DNA from: an uncultured Caryophanales bacterium
Lineage (GTDB): Bacteria; Bacillota_I; Bacilli_A; RFN20; CAG-826
Reading direction: 5' to 3'
NCBI GenBank assembly: GCA_946403545.1
Contig: CAMJAG010000010.1
Coordinates: 1 to 18,514 of the forward strand
DNA: 18,514 nucleotides
Part shown: positions 7,132-14,139 of the stretch, in pieces
Position numbering within the stretch: the stretch's first letter is position 1
Layout of the letters: the number at the start of each line of letters is the position of its first letter
Notes under the pieces: generated by a model
The model's input: the letters and a program-made list of their open reading frames with translations, nothing else
Databases searched by the model: none
What the model was told of the DNA's origin: nothing
Translations under genes and position numbers: made by a program

Positions 7132-8256
7132 ATGAAAGACTTTTACTTAGAAATCTTACACGTAGACAAAAATTGTGGTGCTAGATATGGTATCTTACAC
7201 ACTCCTCATGGAAATGTTGAAGTACCTATGTTTATGCCTGTTGGTACATTAGCCACAGTTAAAACATTATCTCCAGAAGAACTCAAAGAAATGGGTGCTG
7301 GAGTAATTTTGGCAAACACATATCATTGCTCTATTAGACCAGGCGCTGATATAGTGGCGAAAGCAGGTGGTCTACATAAGTTTATGAACTATGATGGACC
7401 AATATTAACTGATTCTGGTGGTTTCCAAGTCTTTTCACTCGCAGAAAATAGAAAAATTACTGAAGAAGGTGTTTCTTTTAAGAATCACCTTAATGGAGAT
7501 AAATTATTCTTCTCTCCTGAAGTCGCTATTGATATTCAAGAGAAACTAGGCGCAGACATTATTATGTCTTTTGATGAATGTATGCCTTACCCAGTTGATT
7601 ATAACTACGCTAAGAAGTCTACAGAAAGAACTCTTAGATGGGCTAAAAGATGTAAAGAAGCTCATAAAAGAGAAGATCAAGCACTCTTTGGAATTGTTCA
7701 AGGAAGTGACTATGCAGACCTTAGAAAGATGTGTGCAGAAGAATTAACAAAGATGGATTTCCCAGGATACTCAATTGGAGGTACTTCAATTGGAGAACCA
7801 AAAGAAAAATGCTTCGAAATGATTGAACAATCAGTCAAATACTTACCATTTGAAAAACCTAGATATCTAATGGGTGTTGGCTCATTAGATTACATTTTAG
7901 GTGGGATTTACCGTGGAATTGATATGTTTGACTGTGTTTTACCAACTAGATTAGCTAGACACGGCGCTCTTATGACTTCCTCAGGAAGAATTAATATTAA
8001 AAATGAAAAATATAAAGAAGACTTTACTACTTTAGACCCTAAATGTGATTGCTATTGTTGCAAGAACTACACTAAAGCATATTTAAGACATCTACATGTT
8101 TGTGATGAAACTTTTGGTAAGAGACTTATGTCTATTCACAATGTCAGATTCTTAATCAAGATAGTGGAAGGCGCTAGAGAAGCTATTAAAGAAGATAGAT
8201 TTGAAGAATATATGAAAGCTACATTAGCAGCTTTTGGAGATAAAAGAGGTTTCTAA
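7132..8256 (+). CDS. tgt: tRNA-guanine transglycosylase (queuine/preQ1 insertion)
   Basis: Exchanges guanine 34 of GUN-anticodon tRNAs for preQ1 in bacteria. 374 residues, normal length. Key motifs: ILTDSGGFQVFSL (91-103, Asp94 general acid/base), MSFDEC (145-150, Asp148 contacts the base), GIVQGS (187-192), DMFDCVLPTR (264-273, contains the nucleophilic Asp), and a zinc site CDCYCC (Cys305, 307, 310) with His336. The substrate-specificity loop reads GGTSIGEP (216-223) where bacterial enzymes usually have GGLAVGE or GGLSVGE. No clear SD precedes the ATG, which follows the fusion gene by 29 nt. The start aligns with other Tgt N-termini (GARYGILHTPHGN near residue 16). The stop overlaps the queA start. 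Confidence 0.96.
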   Translation: MKDFYLEILHVDKNCGARYGILHTPHGNVEVPMFMPVGTLATVKTLSPEELKEMGAGVILANTYHCSIRPGADIVAKAGGLHKFMNYDGPILTDSGGFQVFSLAENRKITEEGVSFKNHLNGDKLFFSPEVAIDIQEKLGADIIMSFDECMPYPVDYNYAKKSTERTLRWAKRCKEAHKREDQALFGIVQGSDYADLRKMCAEELTKMDFPGYSIGGTSIGEPKEKCFEMIEQSVKYLPFEKPRYLMGVGSLDYILGGIYRGIDMFDCVLPTRLARHGALMTSSGRINIKNEKYKEDFTTLDPKCDCYCCKNYTKAYLRHLHVCDETFGKRLMSIHNVRFLIKIVEGAREAIKEDRFEEYMKATLAAFGDKRGF

Positions 8257-9290
8257 TGGATATTAATTTATTTGACTTTTATCTTCCTGAAGAATTAATT
8301 GCACAAAAACCGGTTGATCAAAGAGATCATTCTAGATTACTTGCAATTAATAAAACTAATCATACATACGAAGATAAACATTTCTATGACATTATAGATT
8401 ACCTACAACCAGGTGATGTTTTAGTTAGAAACAACACTAAAGTTATCCCTGCTAGATTATTAGGTATTAAAGAAGTAACTAAAGCTAGTTGCGAATTTTT
8501 GCTTTTAAAGCAAATAGAGGAAGATAAATGGGAATGTTTAACTAGACCTGCTAAATCACTCAAAGTCGGCGCTAAAGTCGATTTTGGTGATGGAAAAATG
8601 GTAGGAGAAGTTATTGAAGAAAAAGAAGAAGGCTTGAGAATCATTAAATTCCATTACAAAGGAATATTCTTACAAGTCTTAGATGAACTTGGCAAAATGC
8701 CTCTTCCTCCATACATTAGAGAACAATTATGCACTAATGATAGATATCAAACTGTCTACGCTAAATTTGAAGGTAGTGCAGCTGCTCCAACAGCAGGATT
8801 CCATTTCACTCCAGAACTCTTTGATAAAATCAAAGCAAAGGGTATCCAAGTAGTGGATGTCACTCTCCATATTGGTTTAGGCACATTTAGACCTGTTAAG
8901 GTTAATGACACTGATGACCATGTCATGCATTCAGAGGTGTATGAAATCACTCAAGAATCTGCTGATATTATTAACCAAGCAATTGTAGAAAATAGACGTA
9001 TCATTGCTATCGGTACAACATCAGTTAGAACCTTAGAAGCAAACTATTCTAAGTACGGAAAGATACAACCTACAAAGGAAGCAACAAACATCTTTATTGT
9101 ACCTGGTTATGAATACAAAGTAGTCAAAGCTTTGATTACTAATTTCCATCTTCCAAAATCCACTTTGATCATGCTTGTAAGTGCGTTTATGGGAAGAGAA
9201 TTTACTTTAGAAGTTTATAAACACGCAGTGGAAGAAAGATATAGATTCTTCTCTTTTGGAGACTCAATGTTTATTTATGGAAAACAATAA
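8256..9290 (+). CDS. queA: S-adenosylmethionine:tRNA ribosyltransferase-isomerase (QueA)
   Basis: Transfers and rearranges the ribose of S-adenosylmethionine onto preQ1-modified tRNA to give epoxyqueuosine-tRNA. 344 residues, normal length. The N-terminal FDFYLPEELIAQKPVDQRDH (6-25) and internal segments such as GTFRPV, AAAPTAGFHFTPELF, GTTSVRTLE and NFHLPKSTLIMLVSAF are diagnostic of QueA. The ATG overlaps the tgt stop by one base (TAATG), with AGAGG a few bases upstream, indicating coupling to tgt. Its presence implies the imported base is preQ1 rather than queuine, because direct queuine salvage would not need QueA. Confidence 0.97.
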   Translation: MDINLFDFYLPEELIAQKPVDQRDHSRLLAINKTNHTYEDKHFYDIIDYLQPGDVLVRNNTKVIPARLLGIKEVTKASCEFLLLKQIEEDKWECLTRPAKSLKVGAKVDFGDGKMVGEVIEEKEEGLRIIKFHYKGIFLQVLDELGKMPLPPYIREQLCTNDRYQTVYAKFEGSAAAPTAGFHFTPELFDKIKAKGIQVVDVTLHIGLGTFRPVKVNDTDDHVMHSEVYEITQESADIINQAIVENRRIIAIGTTSVRTLEANYSKYGKIQPTKEATNIFIVPGYEYKVVKALITNFHLPKSTLIMLVSAFMGREFTLEVYKHAVEERYRFFSFGDSMFIYGKQ

Positions 9291-9912
9291 AAATTACCAA
9301 AAAATACTGTTAGAAACCCTTTCGAATTTGAAAAGTAGTGGTGAAAAGCCATCTCTTTTGCTTCACGTTTGTTGTGGACCTTGCTTCACAATTCCTTTTG
9401 AAATTCTTAAGGACTACTTCAAAATCACTTTAATTTATAACAACTCAAACATTTATCCAGAGAAAGAATATAATAGACGTCTTAATGAACTTAAGACTTA
9501 CATTAAAGACATAAAAGCGGACATTCAAGTCATAGAATTTCCATATGACTATTCAACCTACATTGAAGATTTGAAACCATATGGAGATATGCCTGAAGGA
9601 CACGAAAGATGTAGAGTCTGTTTCCGTAAGAGATTGAGCTTTGGATTCAAATACGCTAGTGATCATGGCTTTGATTACTATGGAACAGTCATGACTATCT
9701 CTAGGTACAAAAATGCTCAAGACTTAAACAAAATTGGTAGAGAACTTCAAGCGCAATATCCTACAGTCAAATGGCTTGATGCAGACTTCAAGAAGAACGA
9801 TGGATACGAGAAGTCACTCCTCATCATAAAGGAACACGAAATGTACCTCCAAGAGTACTGTGGATGTGAGTTTAGCTATAACAAATATCTGCTTCGAAAA
9901 GAAAATAAATAA
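9277..9912 (+). CDS. queH: Epoxyqueuosine reductase QueH
   Basis: Iron-sulfur enzyme that reduces epoxyqueuosine to queuosine in tRNA, the last step of the pathway and the non-homologous alternative to QueG. Seen: LLLHVCCGPC (27-36, Cys32, 33, 36), ERCRVCFRKRL (110-120, Cys112, 115), and EYCGCEF (193-199, Cys195, 197), the conserved cysteines of the DUF208 family. From the ATG at 9277 the protein is 211 residues. A TTG at 9256 would add seven residues. I prefer the ATG because of codon type, although neither start has a well-placed SD; GGAG at 9258-9261 is 15 nt from the ATG. The gene overlaps the end of queA by 14 bp, consistent with coupling. Confidence 0.93.
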   Translation: MENNKNYQKILLETLSNLKSSGEKPSLLLHVCCGPCFTIPFEILKDYFKITLIYNNSNIYPEKEYNRRLNELKTYIKDIKADIQVIEFPYDYSTYIEDLKPYGDMPEGHERCRVCFRKRLSFGFKYASDHGFDYYGTVMTISRYKNAQDLNKIGRELQAQYPTVKWLDADFKKNDGYEKSLLIIKEHEMYLQEYCGCEFSYNKYLLRKENK

Positions 9913-9920
9913 AAATTTTT

Positions 9921-9943
9921 ACGGGCTTCAAAACCCGTTTTTT
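9921..9943 (+). terminator. Rho-independent terminator of the queuosine operon
   Basis: ACGGG (9921-9925) pairs with CCCGT (9934-9938) around an 8-nt loop, followed by a run of six T including the last stem base. The stem is only 5 bp, but the T run and position just after queH support it. Confidence 0.7.
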
Positions 9944-9949
9944 ACTACC

Positions 9950-9967
9950 CAAAAATAGCAAAAATAG
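9950..9967. repeat. Short tandem repeat, two copies of CAAAAATAG
   Basis: Two exact 9-bp copies lie side by side after the queH terminator, followed by a degenerate A-rich stretch. No function is apparent. This and the following 50 bp of AT-rich sequence hold nothing else I can support. Confidence 0.4.
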
Positions 9968-10022
9968 ACCCAAAAAAATGCACTTTTGCCATGATTTCGG
10001 ACAATTTTTCTCATGTACGAGA

Positions 10023-10051
10023 GTGTATAAGCGCCACCTGAGGGTATACAC
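10023..10051. other. Isolated inverted repeat upstream of the S10 promoter
   Basis: GTGTATA (10023-10029) and TATACAC (10045-10051) form a perfect 7-bp dyad around a 15-nt GC-richer centre. It ends 27 nt before the -35 box. No T run follows, so it is unlikely to be a terminator. It could be a protein binding site. Function unknown. Confidence 0.4.
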
Positions 10052-10078
10052 AAAACATAATTAAATTTATTTAAAGTG

Positions 10079-10107
10079 TTGACACAGTATATGCGTAGGA
10101 GTATAGT
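10079..10107 (+). promoter_or_regulatory. Promoter of the S10 ribosomal operon
   Basis: TTGACA (10079-10084) and TATAGT (10102-10107) with an ideal 17-nt spacer, preceded by an AT-rich UP-like stretch (AATTAAATTTATTTAAA). Transcription would start near 10114, giving a leader of about 128 nt before rpsJ. It probably drives the whole cluster to the right, since I see no later promoter or terminator. Confidence 0.85.
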
Positions 10108-10113
10108 TTAAAC

Positions 10114-10241
10114 GTTGACTGCTCGCGTTGACGTGCGAGGTTGCTGATACACCCACAAGCGTTGTCATGAAGGTGATATCAGGTAATTCGCATCGAGTGA
10201 TTAAGGTCAAGCCAGAAAGTGATAAGGAGGAAATTCAATTC
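10114..10241 (+). promoter_or_regulatory. Structured 5' leader of the S10 operon, candidate autoregulatory RNA
   Basis: Two hairpins can be drawn. The first pairs CTCGC (10122-10126) with GCGAG (10135-10139). The second is long: CTGATACACC (10144-10153) pairs with GGTG-A-TATCAG (10172-10182, one bulged A), capped by ACAA/TTGT (10155-10158 with 10162-10165) around GCG. The unpaired 3' part carries AAGGAGG (10224-10230) before rpsJ. The GC content is higher than in the surrounding spacer. In E. coli the S10 leader binds L4 for autoregulation; whether this leader does so is inference. Confidence 0.5.
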
Positions 10242-10553
10242 ATGGCAAAAGCAACCAAAATCAGGGTTCGCTTAAAAGCTTACGATCATCAAAACTTAGA
10301 CTTAAGTGCTGAGAAGATCGTAACAGCAGCGAAAAACACTGGGGCTACAGTTGTGGGTCCTATTCCGCTCCCAACGGAAAAACAAGTATTCACGATTTTA
10401 AGAGCTGTTCACAAATACAAAGACGCTCGTGAACAATTCGAAATCAGAACACACAAACGTATTATCGATATTACAAATCCTAAGAAAGAAACGATCGACG
10501 CTCTTAAGAACTTAGATCTACCTGCAGGTGTTGATATCGAAATCAAACTTTAA
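10242..10553 (+). CDS. rpsJ: 30S ribosomal protein S10
   Basis: First gene of the S10 cluster; S10 sits in the 30S head and also joins NusB in transcription antitermination. From the ATG at 10242 the protein is 103 residues, the standard length, and closely resembles Bacillus S10 (RAVHKYKDAREQFE, near residue 53, and the C-terminal DLPAGVDIEIKL). AAGGAGG (10224-10230) is 11 nt upstream. The frame is open further upstream to a TTG at 10128, but those 38 codons cover the structured leader and match nothing in S10, so the start is at 10242. Confidence 0.97.
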   Translation: MAKATKIRVRLKAYDHQNLDLSAEKIVTAAKNTGATVVGPIPLPTEKQVFTILRAVHKYKDAREQFEIRTHKRIIDITNPKKETIDALKNLDLPAGVDIEIKL

Positions 10554-10567
10554 GGAGGTAAGAGTTC

Positions 10568-11362
10568 ATGAAAGCAATTATTGGACGCAAAATGGGCATG
10601 ACAGAAGTCTTCGCTGAAGATGGAACAATGTATGCCGTTACAGTCGTTGAAGTCTTACCAAACATCGTTACACAAGTTAAGACACTTGAAAAAGATGGTT
10701 ATGTTGCTGTTCAAGTTGGTTACGAAGATTTAAAAGAATCACGTGCTAACAAATGTGAAAAAGGTATCGCTAAGAAAGCAAATACAGTTCCACATCAATT
10801 CAGCAAAGAACTCAAGGGTGACGAGATGGCAAATTACCAATTAGGTGATGCTATCAAAGCAGACTTATTCAAAGCAGGTGACGTCGTTGACGTTATCGGC
10901 ACAACAAAGGGTCACGGTTTCTCTGGCGTTATCAAACGTTGGAATAGAACAATTGGTCCTAAAGGCCACGGATCCGGTTACCACAGAGGACAAGGTTCCT
11001 TCGCTAACAACGGTCGTTACAACCACGGTGTTATGCCAGGAAAACACATGTCTGGTCACTATGGTAATGAAAGCGCAACAATTCTTAACTTATTAGTTGT
11101 CGCTGTTAACGCTGAAAAAGGCTACATCTTAATTAGAGGTGGCATCCCAGGCGCTAGAAAATCTATCGTTACAATCCGTAGCGCTATCAAAGAAGTTAAA
11201 CATCCTGATACAGTTAAACCTTTAATCGAAAGAAAAGCTGAAGAACCAGCACCAGTTGTTGAAGAAGCAGCTCCAGTCGTTGAAGAAGCACCTGTAGCAG
11301 AAGCAGTTGTCGAAGAAGCTCCAGCAGTTGAAGCTGCTCCAGCAGAAGACAAAGCAGAATAA
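10568..11362 (+). CDS. rplC: 50S ribosomal protein L3 with acidic C-terminal extension
   Basis: Early 50S assembly protein that reaches the peptidyl transferase centre. Start MKAIIGRKMGMTEVF and the central loop segment GHGSGYHRGQGSFANNG (133-149), HGVMPGKHMSGHYG (153-166) are typical of L3. The core ends near residue 221. The remaining roughly 43 residues are a low-complexity Ala/Glu/Val/Pro tail with repeated PVVEEA and EAP units and very few basic residues. Total 264 residues against about 209 in Bacillus. The SD TAAGGAGG overlaps the rpsJ stop region. Confidence 0.97.
   Translation: MKAIIGRKMGMTEVFAEDGTMYAVTVVEVLPNIVTQVKTLEKDGYVAVQVGYEDLKESRANKCEKGIAKKANTVPHQFSKELKGDEMANYQLGDAIKADLFKAGDVVDVIGTTKGHGFSGVIKRWNRTIGPKGHGSGYHRGQGSFANNGRYNHGVMPGKHMSGHYGNESATILNLLVVAVNAEKGYILIRGGIPGARKSIVTIRSAIKEVKHPDTVKPLIERKAEEPAPVVEEAAPVVEEAPVAEAVVEEAPAVEAAPAEDKAE
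11240..11359 (+). repeat. Imperfect in-frame repeat in the rplC tail
   Basis: Repeated codon blocks such as GTTGAAGAAGC (GTCGAAGAAGC in variant copies) encode VEEA units of the acidic L3 extension. Synonymous differences between copies show that it is an established coding repeat and not a very recent exact duplication. Confidence 0.6.
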
Positions 11363-11382
11363 TGGAAAGGAGATAGTTAATC

Positions 11383-12021
11383 ATGGCAGAAAAGAAATCC
11401 GTCAGTGTTAAAGTCTATAACATGGCTGGCGAAGAAGTTTCAAAAATGAACTTATCCGCTTCCGTATTCGGAATTGAACCACACAAACAAGCCATGTTCG
11501 ATGCAGTTCAAGTCGAACAATCCAACGCAAGACAAGCTACAGCTAAAACATTAGTTCGTCACGAAGTCAGCGGTGGTGGTAAAAAACCATGGCGTCAAAA
11601 AGGTACCGGACGTGCTCGTGCAGGTTCTAGCCGCTCCCCAATCTGGGTTGGTGGTGGAACAGTGTTCGGTCCAGTTGGAAATCAAAACTACAAGATTTCC
11701 CAAAACAAAAAAGAACACAAGCTCGCTTTAAGAAGCGCGCTCTCAATTAAAGCTAAAGACGGCTTAGTAATTGTTGATGATATCAAATTCGCAGCAAAGA
11801 AAACTAAAGAATGCGTTAAGATGCTTGACGCTCTCAAAGTTGGTGCTAAAGCATTAATCGTCGTTAGCGAAATCGATGAAACAATCTTCGCATGTACACG
11901 TAATATTGGATATGTAAAGACAGTTACATCCGATAACGTCTCTGTTGTTGACTTAATGAACGTTGACACAGTCGTTATGAGCCAAGCAAGTGTTAAAGCT
12001 GTTGAGGAGGCATTGAAGTAA
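11383..12021 (+). CDS. rplD: 50S ribosomal protein L4
   Basis: Lines the polypeptide exit tunnel and in some bacteria represses its own operon. 212 residues, normal length. The loop with SGGGKKPWRQKGTGRARAGS (64-83) and RSPIWVGGGTVFGP (84-97) is the conserved tunnel extension. AAAGGAGA lies about 10 nt before the ATG. The SD for rplW (GAGGAGG) is embedded in its last codons, and its stop lies one base before the next ATG. Confidence 0.97.
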   Translation: MAEKKSVSVKVYNMAGEEVSKMNLSASVFGIEPHKQAMFDAVQVEQSNARQATAKTLVRHEVSGGGKKPWRQKGTGRARAGSSRSPIWVGGGTVFGPVGNQNYKISQNKKEHKLALRSALSIKAKDGLVIVDDIKFAAKKTKECVKMLDALKVGAKALIVVSEIDETIFACTRNIGYVKTVTSDNVSVVDLMNVDTVVMSQASVKAVEEALK

Positions 12022-12022
12022 T

Positions 12023-12364
12023 ATGGCAACTAAGAAATCAGCTGCAAAAGCAGAAAATCGTTTCCCAAAAGCAACTGAAAAAGACTTCGCTGTTATCGTT
12101 AAGCCAATCATTACTGAAAAGACAATGAGCTTAATGCAAAATGACAACAAAGTCACAGTTAAAGTTCTCGAAAGCGCAACTAAGACAGAAATCAAATTAG
12201 CATTCCAAAGACTTTTCCAAGTCAAGGTTACTGATGTCAAAGTGCTTAACGTGAGAGCTAAAGCAACAACTAGAGGAACACGCTACCAAGGTAGCATCTC
12301 TGGTTACAAGAAAGCAGTCGTTACTATCGCTGAAGGCGAAGCAATCGACTTATTCAAAGAATAG
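12023..12364 (+). CDS. rplW: 50S ribosomal protein L23
   Basis: Sits at the tunnel exit and forms the docking site for trigger factor and SRP. 113 residues. The family start VIVKPIITEKTMSLM lies at 24-38, so the first 20 or so residues (ATKKSAAKAENRFPK and onward) are an N-terminal addition compared with Bacillus L23. The ATG follows the rplD stop by one base. Ends with TAG. Confidence 0.95.
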   Translation: MATKKSAAKAENRFPKATEKDFAVIVKPIITEKTMSLMQNDNKVTVKVLESATKTEIKLAFQRLFQVKVTDVKVLNVRAKATTRGTRYQGSISGYKKAVVTIAEGEAIDLFKE

Positions 12365-12404
12365 TTAAAAGTTCAGGCTATTCAAATTATAGGAGGAAAA
12401 AGTA

Positions 12405-13238
12405 ATGTCAATTAGAACTTACAAACCTACGAGTGCTTCTCGTAGAAACATGACAAACTCGACATTCAGTGAAATCACTACTGCAACTCCTGAGAAATCC
12501 TTATTAGTCAGTTTAACCAAAACAGGCGGACGTAATAACCAAGGTAAAATTACATGCCGTCACATTGGTGGAGGTCATAAGCGTAAATACCGTATTATTG
12601 ACTTCAAACGTGATAAAGATGATATCCCAGGATTCATCAAAACGATCGAGTATGATCCAAACCGTAACGCAAACATCTGTTTAGTCGCTTACGCTGATGG
12701 AGAAAAGAGATACATTCTCGCACCTAAGGATATCAAAATAGGATATAAAGTTATGTCTGGCGATGTCGCAGATATCATGCCAGGTAACGCAATGAAGTTA
12801 AAGAACATTCCAGAAGGTACATTCATTCACAATATTGAATTAGTTCCTGGAAATGGTGGACAACTTTGTAGAGCAGCTGGTGCTGCTGCACAAGTTCTCG
12901 GTGCTGAAGGAAAATACGTAATGGTCCGTTTAGCATCATCTGAAGTGAGAAAAATCTTAGGCGAATGTAAAGCAACAATCGGTTATGTTGGTAACGACGA
13001 TTGGAATCTTGTTAACAAAGGTAAAGCTGGTAAAACAAGATGGGCTGGTACAAGACCTACAGTTCGTGGTAGCGTTATGAACCCTATCGATCACCCACAC
13101 GGTGGTGGTGAAGGTAAATGTCCAGTTGGACGTGATGCACCTCGTACTCCATGGGGCAAACGTGCTCTTGGTGTCAAGACAAGAAGCCTCAAGAAAGCAA
13201 GCGGTAAATTAATCGTAAGACGCCGCAACGCTAAGTAA
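12405..13238 (+). CDS. rplB: 50S ribosomal protein L2
   Basis: Conserved 50S protein needed for subunit association and peptidyl transferase assembly. 277 residues, normal length. Family segments: GRNNQGKITCRHIGGGHKRK (42-61), and in the C-terminal part TVRGSVMNPIDHPHGGGEGK, which carries the conserved His-rich loop. AGGAGG lies about 9 nt before the ATG. The 40-bp gap after rplW contains no promoter I can support. Confidence 0.98.
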   Translation: MSIRTYKPTSASRRNMTNSTFSEITTATPEKSLLVSLTKTGGRNNQGKITCRHIGGGHKRKYRIIDFKRDKDDIPGFIKTIEYDPNRNANICLVAYADGEKRYILAPKDIKIGYKVMSGDVADIMPGNAMKLKNIPEGTFIHNIELVPGNGGQLCRAAGAAAQVLGAEGKYVMVRLASSEVRKILGECKATIGYVGNDDWNLVNKGKAGKTRWAGTRPTVRGSVMNPIDHPHGGGEGKCPVGRDAPRTPWGKRALGVKTRSLKKASGKLIVRRRNAK

Positions 13239-13260
13239 TCGTAAAGAAAGGAAATGAATT

Positions 13261-13554
13261 ATGGCAAGAAGTTTGAAAAAAGGCGCATTCGTTGATGCCT
13301 ATCTTACTAAAAAAGTTGACGCTCTTAATGCTGCTGGCAAAAAAGAGATCATCAAAACATGGTCAAGACGTTCAACAATTTATCCATCATTTGTTGGCCA
13401 CACCTTTGCGGTTTATAACGGAAAAGAACATATCACTGTTTACGTTACAGAAGATATGGTCGGTCACAAATTAGGTGAATTTGCTCCAACAAGAAAATTC
13501 ACAGGACACACAGGCCACACTGCTGAAGATAAAGCTGCAGCAGCTGGTAAATAA
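13261..13554 (+). CDS. rpsS: 30S ribosomal protein S19
   Basis: Head protein of the 30S subunit contacting A-site tRNA and S13. 97 residues; MARSLKKGAFVD, TWSRRSTIYPSFVGHTFAVYNG, and KLGEFAPTRKFTGH are diagnostic. It ends with a short Ala-rich tail (EDKAAAAGK). AAAGGAAA serves as SD, 5-6 nt before the start. Confidence 0.97.
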   Translation: MARSLKKGAFVDAYLTKKVDALNAAGKKEIIKTWSRRSTIYPSFVGHTFAVYNGKEHITVYVTEDMVGHKLGEFAPTRKFTGHTGHTAEDKAAAAGK

Positions 13555-13570
13555 TAGGAGGGACTGATAC

Positions 13571-14125
13571 ATGGCAGAAACAAAGAAAACAACTGCAAAG
13601 AAAACATCTACTGCTAAAAAAGCAGCAGAAGTTAAAGAAGAAGCAGTAAAAGTTGAAGCTCCTGTTGAAGAAGCTCCTAAAGCAAAGAAAGCACCTGCTA
13701 AGAAAGCAGCTGCTAAAAAAGAAGAAAAAGTCGAAGCAAAAGCTGAAAAGAAAGCTGAAAAGAAAGCAGAAGCTCCTAAAAAGCCAATGCCAACAGAAGC
13801 AACAGCAATTGCTAAGAATGTGAGATTAACTCCACGTAAGGCAAGACTTGTTATGGACTTAGTTCGTGGCAAAGATGTCAAAGTGGCATTAGGAATTCTC
13901 GCTAATACTAATCGCGCTGCATGCGAACCTATTACTAAATTAATTAAATCCGCAGCTGCTAATGCAATTAACAACTTCGGTATGGATGAAGAAAGCTTAT
14001 ATATCGCTAAAATCTGGGCTAATGATGGTCTCAGAATGAAGAGATACTTACCAAGAGCTAAAGGTTCAGCATCAGGCTTAGTTAAAAGAAACAGCCACCT
14101 CTATGTGGTTGTTAAGATGAGATAG
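13571..14125 (+). CDS. rplV: 50S ribosomal protein L22 with long N-terminal Lys/Ala/Glu extension
   Basis: L22 contacts all 23S domains and its hairpin forms part of the exit tunnel. The core starts near residue 75 (TEATAIAKNVRLTPRKARLV) and runs to the C-terminus (SHLYVVVKMR), the normal size of about 110 residues. In front of it is a 74-residue low-complexity region of Lys, Ala, Glu and Pro, rich in AKKA, EEAP and AEKK units and probably disordered or helical. The extension is in frame with the only well-placed SD (TAGGAGG, 13555-13561, 9 nt before the ATG), so it is very likely translated. No good SD lies near the core. Similar units occur in L5 and L3 of this cluster. Confidence 0.95.
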   Translation: MAETKKTTAKKTSTAKKAAEVKEEAVKVEAPVEEAPKAKKAPAKKAAAKKEEKVEAKAEKKAEKKAEAPKKPMPTEATAIAKNVRLTPRKARLVMDLVRGKDVKVALGILANTNRAACEPITKLIKSAAANAINNFGMDEESLYIAKIWANDGLRMKRYLPRAKGSASGLVKRNSHLYVVVKMR

Positions 14126-14139
14126 GAGGAAGAGAAACA

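Noticed and set aside
10128..10241. Upstream extension of S10 from a TTG
   Set aside because: S10 has a standard length and strong SD at 10224-10230 for the ATG at 10242; the upstream part overlaps leader hairpins and resembles no S10.
11122..11352. Minus-strand Ser/Ala/Thr/Gly-rich frame
   Set aside because: It is antisense to the low-complexity tail of rplC, with no independent support.
13471..13974. Minus-strand open frame of 167 codons
   Set aside because: It is the mirror of the Lys/Ala/Glu repeats in rplV, which lack stops on the opposite strand by composition alone.
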